From a virus, in the IMG/VR virus record IMGVR_UViG_3300013129_000032, positions 1-24,272 of that record: 24,272 nucleotides of DNA; one strand, given 5' to 3'. Under the pieces are notes generated by a model, which saw only the letters and a list, made by a program, of their open reading frames with translations, searched no databases and was not told where the DNA came from. Of the stretch, positions 16,718 through 23,757 are shown piece after piece (position 1 is the first letter of the stretch; the number at the start of each line of letters is the position of its first letter). The translations under genes were made by a program, and so were the position numbers.

Positions 16718-16740
16718 GAAACTCAATCTTACTACCAGCA

Positions 16741-17727
16741 ATGTCTCTATTAAATCGAACCTCACACATTCTCGTCTATGATGACGCCCCGACACCCACA
16801 AATTCCCCTATGCGGCGAATGGCTGACTGGAAACGTGCAAACGTACGTGTGCCGGTGTCAAATCCGAAGTCTCAGACCTTTGAGATTCAACCATTTGCAG
16901 AGGTTGCGATTTTCAATGGGGCTCGCGCCATCACTCACGACAACACGTCTGAGTATGATTTAGTAATCCGGTCTGCAGCCCACCCTGAGACCTACAGACT
17001 GGTGTGGACCGGTACGGGTACTGCACCCGGTTTCCGCACCAATCGCAACCTAACGCTGTCTACTGGCTCACTGACCTTCGTTCTGAATGCCAATCAGACT
17101 GTCACTGTTACCCACAGTGGCGGTGCAGTGTTTGCCGGTGTCTTGGTTGGTGATATCTTCCACGTTGCTGGCGCTGTTACCGACGAGGTAGGCCCAGCGG
17201 ACCCAATGAATCAGGGTGACTGGACTGTCCTTTCTGCCACCTCGACCACGCTTGTCCTGGCCCGAGAGGCTGGCACTGTGTTTAGTGGGGCCAGCGAAGT
17301 TGTTGCCCTTACCACGAATAACCAAGCAGTTGCCTATTCTGCCACAGGCGTTCAGATTAACGATACCGTTGATATTTCTGGTGGGTTCTCGGTGGCTACC
17401 CGTACAGCCTACAAGGTTTCTTACGTCACTGCAAACTACATTGAGTTTATCTCAACCACCGCACTGGCCCAGCAGCTGGCAGTTATTCCAGGTACAGCCA
17501 GCCTGTCGATTTTCTCTGCAGCTAACCGCTATGTGAGCGTTGAATCAAACCAGAATTGTGCTCTCAAGTTCAATGGCTCCACTGATGAGACGGTCAGGTT
17601 AGAACCACTGATTCCTGCCAGTGCAGACCATGTTGGATTTTGTGAGAAGTGGGGTACCACCTACTCTCTCTCAATTAAGAATCGCAGTACTGGCATTGCG
17701 ATGGTAACTGTGTTCACGGCGGAATAA
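16741..17727 (+). CDS. Beta-rich virion structural protein
   Basis: 328 aa. Very rich in Thr, Ser, Val, Ala and Gly with alternating beta-strand pattern, few charges, and no catalytic motif or membrane segment. After an N-terminal segment (about 1-45) that could anchor it to the virion, the body looks like stacked beta domains, with repeated phrases of the type VLVGDIFHVAG and VQINDTVDISGGF. I believe similar proteins occur as structural proteins near TerL in other phages, but cannot check. Decoration, head-fibre or adaptor roles are all possible. It lies between TerL and portal. Confidence 0.75.
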   Translation: MSLLNRTSHILVYDDAPTPTNSPMRRMADWKRANVRVPVSNPKSQTFEIQPFAEVAIFNGARAITHDNTSEYDLVIRSAAHPETYRLVWTGTGTAPGFRTNRNLTLSTGSLTFVLNANQTVTVTHSGGAVFAGVLVGDIFHVAGAVTDEVGPADPMNQGDWTVLSATSTTLVLAREAGTVFSGASEVVALTTNNQAVAYSATGVQINDTVDISGGFSVATRTAYKVSYVTANYIEFISTTALAQQLAVIPGTASLSIFSAANRYVSVESNQNCALKFNGSTDETVRLEPLIPASADHVGFCEKWGTTYSLSIKNRSTGIAMVTVFTAE

Positions 17728-17732
17728 AACCA

Positions 17733-19850
17733 ATGAGCGACGAAAAACAAAGTACGGTAAGGCGCAAGTCGGTCACTTTTGGTTTGGCCAAAAACGAGGA
17801 CAGGCTCATGTCCTCTACCGTCACCTATAAGAGTAATTACACTCTACTCCAGAAGTCAATTGTCAATATCCTTAACGGTGAAGAGGGCTCCGTCGAACGC
17901 CTCGCATTTGAGGCAGACCCTACCAGACATGCAAGCCTAAATGGCATCTGGGAACCCAAGCACATGGGTGTTCCAGATGAAATCCTCAAGCGCATTGCAG
18001 TCCAAGACTCTCTGGTGTCTAACATCGTACGCGCACGTCAGAACCACATTTCTGTCCATGCTAAGCCACGTCCTGACCGTTTCTCTAACGGATTTATCAT
18101 CGAGCCCAATACTGGCGTCCTCGACGGGCTGAGCAAAGAAGATAAGGATGTACTCAACAAGAAAATTGAGACAGCCATCTTCAACTTGAATAATTGCGGC
18201 TACACGTTCGGCATGGACGATGAAGACAAGCTCACTCTTGCCGAGTGTATGACTCAGTTGACTCGCAATGCAGTTGTCAATGGTCGTATTGCAGTTGAAA
18301 TTATCTACACTGGCGAGGGCGACCAGAAGAAGTTCCACCATTTTGCACCAATTGACGCCGGTACGATTTACAAGGCAGCTGTTAAATCAAACACAGCCTT
18401 ATCATCACTTCGCGAGCAGGCCTACCATACCCTTGTTGAGGTAACTGGCAAGAAGCTGGTTGAAGAGCGTTTCAAGAGGGACGATAACTATAGATGGGTT
18501 CAAGTCTTTGGTGGCCGCCCCCAGAATGCTTTTACCGGTGCAGAGGTTAAGTGTTACAATTTCTACACTGTTCCCGATATTGAGTGGAATGGTTACCCTG
18601 TCACACCAATTGATACGGTAATTACCTCAGTCACTACGCACATCAATATTGTGCAGCACAATCGACTCTATTTCCAGTCTGGCAGAGCTTCGCGAGGCAT
18701 GTTGGTTATTACGTCGGATGACACCAATCCCTCGACCATCCACCAAATCAAACAGCAATTCAATGCCTCTATTAACAACGTAAACAACTCGTGGCGTATG
18801 CCGGTATTCGGCTGTGGCACAGGTGAGACGATTCAGTGGCAACCTATTGATAGCGGTGGCGGTAAAGATGCAGAGTTCCAATACCTGACCGATATGAATG
18901 CTCGTGAAATCCTCACTGCATTTATGATGTCACCAGATGAGCTTCCAGGTTGGTCCTACCTGAGCCGTGGTACTGCAAACCAGGCTCTGTCAGAGTCAAA
19001 CAACGAATACAAATTGCAGGCAGCACGCGACGTTGGTATCCGCCCCTTGCTCCAAGGGTTTGAAGATTTCTTCAACTCTAATATCATGCCCTTGATTGAC
19101 CCAGAACTCGCAAAAATTACGCGACTTCGTTTCATGGGTCTGGACGCCGACAATGCTGAGAAGGAAGCAGTCAGGCTCCAGCAAGATATGTCGATTTGGG
19201 AGACCTATGATGGTATCCTCCGTCGCGTCGAGAAGAAGCCAATTGGCAAAGAGTGGGGCGGTGAGCTTCCATTTAACACAACTGTCAAAAGCTATCTCGA
19301 CCAGTATTTCACAGTGGGACAAATCCTTGAGCAGTTTTGTGGAATCAAGGGAGCGTCACAAGACCCATCCCTTGCCTACCGCCGAGACCCGATGTTTTTC
19401 CAGTGGTATCAGATGCAGCAGCAGGAAAGAATGATGCAGCAGCAGGCACAGATGCAGCAACAGCAGGCGCAAGCTGCAGCAGCTGGCGGTGGGGGTGGTG
19501 GCGATGATGGAGGCGGCGGCGACGATGGAGGCGGTGGAGGCGGTGGTGTCCAACCAACCCAAGACCAACAGGGCAGACCGACTGAAAAACAGGCAACGGA
19601 GGCAGTTGAGAACTCCAGTGCTACCGGTGGAGCTACTGCAAGTGCGGGTGGCGACGAGCTTGCCCGGTCAATTGATATGGCCCTTGAGTCATTGACCAAG
19701 AACGAGAGCCGCCTGCCTCCAGGTAAGCGCAAAATCTTGGCTCAGCACAAAAAAACTGTTGACTTCTTTTTGTCTGGCTGGGAAGAAGATGCTAAACACG
19801 CAATGTCGGAAGTCTTGAACATCGCGAAACATCACGGTAAGAAGAAGTAG
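17733..19850 (+). CDS. Portal protein
   Basis: 705 aa, in the upper size range for portals. Residues about 40-510 carry the portal-like core: a stem/wing region with conserved phrases such as QDSLVSNIVRARQNH and DMNAREILTAFMMSPDELPGW, the latter typical of the portal segment near the channel (AREI.AAF.VPP.LLG in relatives). After about residue 550 the chain becomes Gln/Met-rich, then Gly/Asp-rich, then helical and basic at the end. The dodecameric portal would form the packaging vertex with TerL upstream and the minor head protein downstream, the classic order. Assignment is from size, order and local motifs. Confidence 0.88.
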   Translation: MSDEKQSTVRRKSVTFGLAKNEDRLMSSTVTYKSNYTLLQKSIVNILNGEEGSVERLAFEADPTRHASLNGIWEPKHMGVPDEILKRIAVQDSLVSNIVRARQNHISVHAKPRPDRFSNGFIIEPNTGVLDGLSKEDKDVLNKKIETAIFNLNNCGYTFGMDDEDKLTLAECMTQLTRNAVVNGRIAVEIIYTGEGDQKKFHHFAPIDAGTIYKAAVKSNTALSSLREQAYHTLVEVTGKKLVEERFKRDDNYRWVQVFGGRPQNAFTGAEVKCYNFYTVPDIEWNGYPVTPIDTVITSVTTHINIVQHNRLYFQSGRASRGMLVITSDDTNPSTIHQIKQQFNASINNVNNSWRMPVFGCGTGETIQWQPIDSGGGKDAEFQYLTDMNAREILTAFMMSPDELPGWSYLSRGTANQALSESNNEYKLQAARDVGIRPLLQGFEDFFNSNIMPLIDPELAKITRLRFMGLDADNAEKEAVRLQQDMSIWETYDGILRRVEKKPIGKEWGGELPFNTTVKSYLDQYFTVGQILEQFCGIKGASQDPSLAYRRDPMFFQWYQMQQQERMMQQQAQMQQQQAQAAAAGGGGGGDDGGGGDDGGGGGGGVQPTQDQQGRPTEKQATEAVENSSATGGATASAGGDELARSIDMALESLTKNESRLPPGKRKILAQHKKTVDFFLSGWEEDAKHAMSEVLNIAKHHGKKK
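19417..19550 (+). repeat. Low-complexity Gln and Gly/Asp tract within the portal gene
   Basis: CAG-rich DNA encodes a Gln/Met/Ala stretch, directly followed by GGN/GAT-rich DNA encoding repeated Gly runs split by Asp pairs (GGGGGGDD, GGGGDD, GGGGGGG). It is probably a flexible linker joining the portal core to a separate C-terminal helical segment, and may vary in length between relatives. Confidence 0.85.
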
Positions 19851-20644
19851 TGCGCTACCTCCTCAATAAGACTGCAATTAAGGCGGTACATGCTGCCATT
19901 GAGCAGCTGTACGACCGGGCGAAGCTACGCCTGATGGGAAAGAGGGGGAATAAAGAAATTCGCGTTTCGGTAACTAAGCCGGTTGGTGTTCGAGCAGATC
20001 TGACGGTACCTGCCCTTTACCGCGCAAGTGCAGAGCAAGAGGGCTTCAAAGGGTCTGATGCAGTGGAACATTCCCTTAACTCCGTGGTTGAGGGCTACAT
20101 GGACGCCCACAAAGAACTTGCCAAGGTCAGGGTTGTTAAGGCCGTGCAAGACTGGTTGTTAAATGCGGAGACCCAGGGCGTACGGACAGATGCTCATACC
20201 GTGCTAGGCGGCGAGCTTACCAAACTTTTTGGAGAGCTTACCCACAACGTTAAAAAAATTGTAGGTACCGAGACCACCAAGGCCAGGAATATGGGCTCCT
20301 TAGATGCCGTAAGCAGAATTGCGGCTATCTCATCTGAGTCTGACCCTAACGTTTATTTCGCGATTGTGAAGGATGATAACGTTTGTGCCGAGTGTGTCAG
20401 GCTACACCAGCTAAATGGCACACTAGGTGGACCCCCGAAGGTCTACAAGATGTCGGAAATCGGGCATGGTTACCACAAGAAGGGCGAATCACAACCAAAG
20501 GTAGGCGGATTACACCCTCACTGCCGCTGTACGCTATGTAAGCTGGCAAAGGGGTTTGGATTCAATGAAGGTGGGCAAGCTACCTTCATTTCTTTGGAGC
20601 ACGACGAATACGCTGTGCAGCAAGGCTTCAAGAGCGAGGAATAA
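19850..20644 (+). CDS. Minor head protein (SPP1 gp7 / Mu gpF-like head morphogenesis)
   Basis: 264 aa starting at GTG 19850, which overlaps the portal stop. The diagnostic C-terminal domain is present: DDNVCAECVRLHQLNG (C179, C182), then a GLHPHCRC motif (H222, H224, C225, C227). This cysteine/histidine set is the hallmark of the phage head morphogenesis family (SPP1 gp7, Mu gpF) and probably binds zinc. The N-terminal half is basic and helical. These proteins bind the portal, are packaged at few copies, and in some phages protect or guide the ejected DNA. The position right after portal fits exactly. Confidence 0.9.
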   Translation: MRYLLNKTAIKAVHAAIEQLYDRAKLRLMGKRGNKEIRVSVTKPVGVRADLTVPALYRASAEQEGFKGSDAVEHSLNSVVEGYMDAHKELAKVRVVKAVQDWLLNAETQGVRTDAHTVLGGELTKLFGELTHNVKKIVGTETTKARNMGSLDAVSRIAAISSESDPNVYFAIVKDDNVCAECVRLHQLNGTLGGPPKVYKMSEIGHGYHKKGESQPKVGGLHPHCRCTLCKLAKGFGFNEGGQATFISLEHDEYAVQQGFKSEE

Positions 20645-20832
20645 TGCTTAAAAAAATCGTAACATTTGAGATGGTCAAGGCAGTGCATTTGATAGAAGTG
20701 CCTGAAGACTTCTCTGCGGCAGAGTTGGACGACTACGCAGACCTGATTGCAGAGCAAGACTCACAACCAATTGAAATATTGGACGCACAAATCTACGAAG
20801 TCGTCTCTGTGTCTGGCAACGTTCTCAACTGA
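20644..20832 (+). CDS. Small unknown protein at the end of the head operon
   Basis: 62 aa, acidic, with a LIEVPEDFSAAELDDYADLI segment, not recognised. It starts in a one-base TAATG overlap with the minor head gene and ends tail-to-tail with the reverse-strand gene, overlapping it by eight bases. Spacing supports a real gene, though it is short. Confidence 0.65.
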   Translation: MLKKIVTFEMVKAVHLIEVPEDFSAAELDDYADLIAEQDSQPIEILDAQIYEVVSVSGNVLN

Positions 20833-21262
20833 ATTTAAGCAATTTCTTGTTGAAAAGATGCCACTGCACGTCAGTGGTGTCATTTTCCGTGACGACGCAG
20901 TAACCCCTAACCTCCTCGTTGTTGATAAATACGAGGTTAGTTGTTTTGTCGATAAAAATCACCTGTACGTTCTTGCTGATGTCTGTCCAGGATGATACAT
21001 CGCGAATTGTCTGTGCAAGGCGTGAGGCGGAGAATGCCTCGTAATACTGCATCGAGTCGCCAGTAGCCACTACGAAAAACAGCTTATCACCCAGCTCAAG
21101 ATTTAGCGTGTGGCAATCGTCTTGGCACCAGTGTAGGTTGTCGTATTTTTGGGCTGGCGGGATTGACGCACAGTCGCCAATGGTCCCAGAGTAGGCCAGC
21201 ATCCCGTCAGCAGATCCAGACTTGGCCTTTGCAATTGCATTCTTTACGATTATAAATGGCAT
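20825..21262 (-). CDS. Lone reverse-strand unknown protein
   Basis: 145 aa from ATG (complement of 21260-21262); an in-frame TTG at 21301 would add 13 residues but lies upstream of the predicted transcription start. The protein begins MPFIIVKNAIAKAKSG and contains DCASIPPAQ, HWCQDDCHTLNLELGDKLFFVVATGDS and KNVQVIFIDK; it looks globular and soluble with four cysteines (three in the first half), and I do not recognise it. No + strand gene explains this 430-base stretch. It is the only reverse gene in the window, with its own promoter, and interrupts the head module: features of a moron. It could be expressed when head genes are silent. Confidence 0.75.
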   Translation of the reverse strand: MPFIIVKNAIAKAKSGSADGMLAYSGTIGDCASIPPAQKYDNLHWCQDDCHTLNLELGDKLFFVVATGDSMQYYEAFSASRLAQTIRDVSSWTDISKNVQVIFIDKTTNLVFINNEEVRGYCVVTENDTTDVQWHLFNKKLLKFS

Positions 21263-21268
21263 ACCCTC

Positions 21269-21297
21269 AGCGTACTTTGTATCGACAAATATGTCAA
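21269..21297 (-). promoter_or_regulatory. Sigma70-like promoter of the reverse-strand gene
   Basis: On the reverse strand TTGACA (21297-21292) is followed after 17 bases by TACGCT (21274-21269), a weak -10. The start codon follows after only six bases (GAGGGT), placing the predicted transcription start at or near the ATG. Confidence 0.5.
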
Positions 21298-21304
21298 ACA
21301 AAAT

Positions 21305-21325
21305 GGTATCGGAATAATCGATACT
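21305..21325. promoter_or_regulatory. Inverted repeat between divergent promoters, candidate operator
   Basis: GGTATCG (21305-21311) and CGATAC (21319-21324) form a dyad with a seven-base spacer, centred between the -35 boxes of the divergent promoters. A further GTATCG half-site lies at 21279-21284 inside the reverse promoter spacer. This arrangement suits a dimeric repressor. A matching dyad, GGTATCG-N7-CGATACC, occurs at 302-322. Confidence 0.4.
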
Positions 21326-21343
21326 GCTAGTGAAGATTTCTGC

Positions 21344-21372
21344 TTGACATTTAATCGGTAAATGGATATATT
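21344..21372 (+). promoter_or_regulatory. Strong sigma70-like promoter
   Basis: Perfect -35 TTGACA (21344-21349), 17-base spacer, and -10 TATATT (21367-21372, five of six consensus). The ATG at 21380 follows seven bases after the -10, so the transcript would start at or beside the start codon. Confidence 0.75.
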
Positions 21373-21379
21373 AAATCTC

Positions 21380-21607
21380 ATGAACAACATCATCAACGTC
21401 ACGGAAGAGATCGAACGCGGTATAGCCAAGCGGAAACAGTGGGAGACCTTGTGGGGTATCTACATTGAAAAGCACCAGCGACTCGACGAGTTGAAAGGCC
21501 TGGGACGCTACGGCTACCAACTCAGAATGCCCAAGCGAGCAATTGCCATTGCCGCAGAAAATCTGCGCGCATGGTGTCTCGCCAATGGAGAGACTTTTGT
21601 CGGGTGA
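21380..21607 (+). CDS. Small unknown protein with its own promoter
   Basis: 75 aa, basic and helical (EEIERGIAKRKQWETLW, then LRMPKRAIAIAAENLRAWC), not recognised. ATG 21380 is preferred over ATG 21362 because the earlier codon lies between the -35 and -10 boxes of the promoter. No ribosome binding site is visible, which agrees with a leaderless message. Start sequence ATGAACAAC is identical to that of the next gene. Probably a moron or early-expressed gene. Confidence 0.65.
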   Translation: MNNIINVTEEIERGIAKRKQWETLWGIYIEKHQRLDELKGLGRYGYQLRMPKRAIAIAAENLRAWCLANGETFVG

Positions 21608-21616
21608 GATTCCCGC

Positions 21617-21644
21617 TTGACACTAAATAAAAATCGTGTAGGAT
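21617..21644 (+). promoter_or_regulatory. Sigma70-like promoter of the gene at 21652
   Basis: TTGACA (21617-21622), 16-base spacer, TAGGAT (21639-21644, four of six). The ATG follows seven bases later, as at the promoter beginning at 21344, and the -35 box is preceded by GC in both. Confidence 0.6.
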
Positions 21645-21651
21645 ATCCCAT

Positions 21652-22020
21652 ATGAACAACTTCAAAAACGCAGAAGAGCGATTCTTGGTTTCTGTCTATG
21701 TTCCAACCGTCACCAAGAACGGCGATGTAATCCGAACCAGAGACCACGATGACTGGGTAGAGATTATCAGCACTCGCCTCGCAGCCTTCTATGGAGGGGT
21801 AACGTCCTATAAGGCAGCCGGTGGTTGGATTGACGACTTTGGATGCTTGGTCAAGGAAGAGGTGACTGTTGTCAATAGCTATGCGACTTTTGATTGCTTC
21901 AACAGCGAGATTGTGCAGGAAAAGTTACTCGCCCTTTGCGATGTGATGCGCAGTAGTCTGAACCAGACTGAGATTGCGCTTTTTGTTAATGGCAAGTACC
22001 TTGGAGTGAGGGAACATTGA
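21652..22020 (+). CDS. Unknown protein, possibly DUF3574-like
   Basis: 122 aa. The pattern FLVSVYVPTVTKNGDVI, DDWVEIISTRL, FYGGVTSYKAAGGWID, GCLVKEEVTVVNSY recalls small alpha/beta domains of the DUF3574 kind, where a Trp-containing helix, a GxT motif and a GxW motif recur; I cannot verify this. No function is known to me. ATG 21652 sits seven bases after a -10 box, without a visible ribosome binding site. The gene ends in a TTGA overlap with the phosphoesterase, so the promoter beginning at 21617 may drive all three genes to 23724. Confidence 0.75.
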   Translation: MNNFKNAEERFLVSVYVPTVTKNGDVIRTRDHDDWVEIISTRLAAFYGGVTSYKAAGGWIDDFGCLVKEEVTVVNSYATFDCFNSEIVQEKLLALCDVMRSSLNQTEIALFVNGKYLGVREH

Positions 22021-22799
22021 TTCTCACCATCATTAGCGACACGCACAACAAACACCACCAGCTCAAGCTGCCTGGTGGTGATATACTAATTCACGCAGGA
22101 GACTGCACTAGAAATGGAACCCTCTCGGAGGTTGAGAACTTCCTTCAGTGGCTATCGGTACAGCCTTACGAGCGTAAGGTATTTATTGCCGGTAATCACG
22201 ACATGCTGTTTCAGCAAAGGCCGGTCAGGTCCAGAAGGCTCTTGAAGAAGTTTCCAGGTATTACCTACCTGCAGGACAGTGGTGTCACGATTGGTGGGCT
22301 CCATATATATGGCAGTCCGTGGACGCCACGTTTTGGTTGCTGGTCCTTTACCCTCGACCGGTGGGGCGATAACCTAGCGCATAAATGGTTTAATATACCG
22401 AAAGACGTGCATGTGTTGCTTACACATGGGCCACCATACGGAATCCTCGACACGGCGTATAATAACCACTGTGGGTGTGAGATATTGGCAAACGTGTTGA
22501 AAGACTTGAAGCCTCTCATTCACGTATTTGGTCACATCCATGAGTCTCCAGGCATGGTCGGATTCTATTCAGACACGCTGTCAATCAATGCCTCCATGGT
22601 TGAGCATCACAGTGAGAGAATCACGCGCAAGCCAATCAACATTTTAATTACAGAGATAATTGAAGAGACTTGTCAAGAAAATTCTGACGTGGTAGCTTCA
22701 AAGAAGTTCACTTATTCAATAATTGAGGAAGAAAACAAAAATGACGACGATGACCTTCGTGACAGTGGTGCGGTTCCCCAGGGTGGGGAAACATCCTAA
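22017..22799 (+). CDS. Calcineurin-like metallophosphoesterase
   Basis: 260 aa, starting at TTG 22017 with GGAG at 22003-22006; the stop of the previous gene overlaps it as TTGA, and the SDTH motif follows within ten residues. Ligands in order: D8 and H10 in SDTHN, D29 in IHAGD, N60 and H61 in AGNHD, H137 in THGPP, H173 and H175 in GHIH. The compact arrangement resembles the MPPED/UPF0046 type, which includes cyclic-nucleotide phosphodiesterases, rather than Mre11. The last 20 residues (NKNDDDDLRDSG and onward) are low complexity and overlap the RNA ligase gene. Adjacent RNA ligase suggests action on RNA ends, for instance removal of a 2',3'-cyclic phosphate; this is inference. Confidence 0.9.
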   Translation: MILTIISDTHNKHHQLKLPGGDILIHAGDCTRNGTLSEVENFLQWLSVQPYERKVFIAGNHDMLFQQRPVRSRRLLKKFPGITYLQDSGVTIGGLHIYGSPWTPRFGCWSFTLDRWGDNLAHKWFNIPKDVHVLLTHGPPYGILDTAYNNHCGCEILANVLKDLKPLIHVFGHIHESPGMVGFYSDTLSINASMVEHHSERITRKPINILITEIIEETCQENSDVVASKKFTYSIIEEENKNDDDDLRDSGAVPQGGETS

Positions 22800-23724
22800 T
22801 GCAGATACCCTATCAATTGGTAATGTATATGACTTCCCGGTCATTGTAAGGACTGGCGACTTCGTGGAGGGACAGTTGTGTGTATATGTCCCCGTTGAGG
22901 CAGTTGTCCCCACAGGTCCAGGCCCATTTGAGTTTCTGAGTAACGGCAAGAGTCCTACTGCCCGAATCAAGGCTAAGAAAATCCGTGGCATTTTCTCTAT
23001 GGGGGTAGTCGTCCCTGTGCCTGAGGGTTTGGGTCCTGTCGTCGAGGGTCAGGATGTCACCATGGATATGGGTATCTTTAAGTATGAAGAGCCTGAGCCC
23101 ATCATTCTCAGCGGAGAACAGAGTGCTCCTCCTAGCTCTGCCAGAATCAATACCAGCGCATACGGTGTTGAGAACATCCGGCGCTGCCCTGATGCGATTC
23201 AACCTGGAGAGGATGTCTACGTCACAGAGAAAATACATGGTAGCAATGCACGGTTTGTCTATTCGTCGGAGGACGATAAGTTCCATGTTGGCAGTCATCA
23301 CTGTTGGTGGAAAGAGAAGGAAGGAAATCTGTGGTGGAGGGCTGCACGCCAGTACGGACTGGAAGATATCTGCCGAGCAATGCCTGACACTACCATTTTT
23401 GGCGAGGCTTTCGGCAACCAGGACCTGAAGTACGGACTGCAGAATGGGAAAATTGACTTTCGGGTGTTTTCAATTGTTGATAAATACGAGCCTTACCATT
23501 TTAGTAAAGTGGTTTCTACTTGTGAGGCTATCGGACTGCCTGTTGTGCCGGTTCTGTATCAAGGCCCCTTCGACCTCGCTCTGGTCAAGTCTCTGATCGA
23601 GTGTCCATCCACATTTGACAAAAATCAAATCATGGAAGGCGCTGTAATCCGGTCCTCTAAACATACACTAAAAATCCATTCTGAGAAGTATTTATTGCGA
23701 AAAAACGGCACAGAACACAAGTAG
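22741..23724 (+). CDS. RNA ligase, Rnl5 (Deinococcus DraRnl)-like
   Basis: 327 aa from ATG 22741, supported by AGGAAG at 22726-22731. An N-terminal OB-like domain (about 4-130: VRFPRVGKHPNADTLSIG through RIKAKKIRGIFSMGVVVP) precedes the nucleotidyltransferase domain, the order known for the Deinococcus enzyme. Motif I is EKIHGSN with nucleotidylated Lys164; FGEAFGN matches motif III; EGAVIR (about 299) is motif IV; LKIHSEKYLLRK (about 311-322) is motif V. Size also fits. The Deinococcus enzyme seals 3'-OH/5'-phosphate nicks with a preference for RNA at the 3'-OH side. In a phage it may reseal host tRNAs cut by anticodon nucleases. It overlaps the phosphoesterase by 59 bases in another frame. 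Confidence 0.9.
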   Translation: MTTMTFVTVVRFPRVGKHPNADTLSIGNVYDFPVIVRTGDFVEGQLCVYVPVEAVVPTGPGPFEFLSNGKSPTARIKAKKIRGIFSMGVVVPVPEGLGPVVEGQDVTMDMGIFKYEEPEPIILSGEQSAPPSSARINTSAYGVENIRRCPDAIQPGEDVYVTEKIHGSNARFVYSSEDDKFHVGSHHCWWKEKEGNLWWRAARQYGLEDICRAMPDTTIFGEAFGNQDLKYGLQNGKIDFRVFSIVDKYEPYHFSKVVSTCEAIGLPVVPVLYQGPFDLALVKSLIECPSTFDKNQIMEGAVIRSSKHTLKIHSEKYLLRKNGTEHK

Positions 23725-23757
23725 GGTGTGATCTGCCTTAATCTTTGCATCAAAGAT

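Noticed and set aside
20747-20995. 82-codon + strand frame opposite the reverse gene
   Set aside because: Overlaps both the 62-aa gene and the longer reverse gene; no ribosome binding site, and the reverse gene has a promoter and a better composition.
21362-21379. Earlier ATG 21362 for the 75-aa gene
   Set aside because: It lies between the -35 and -10 boxes of a near-consensus promoter, so the transcript would not contain it.
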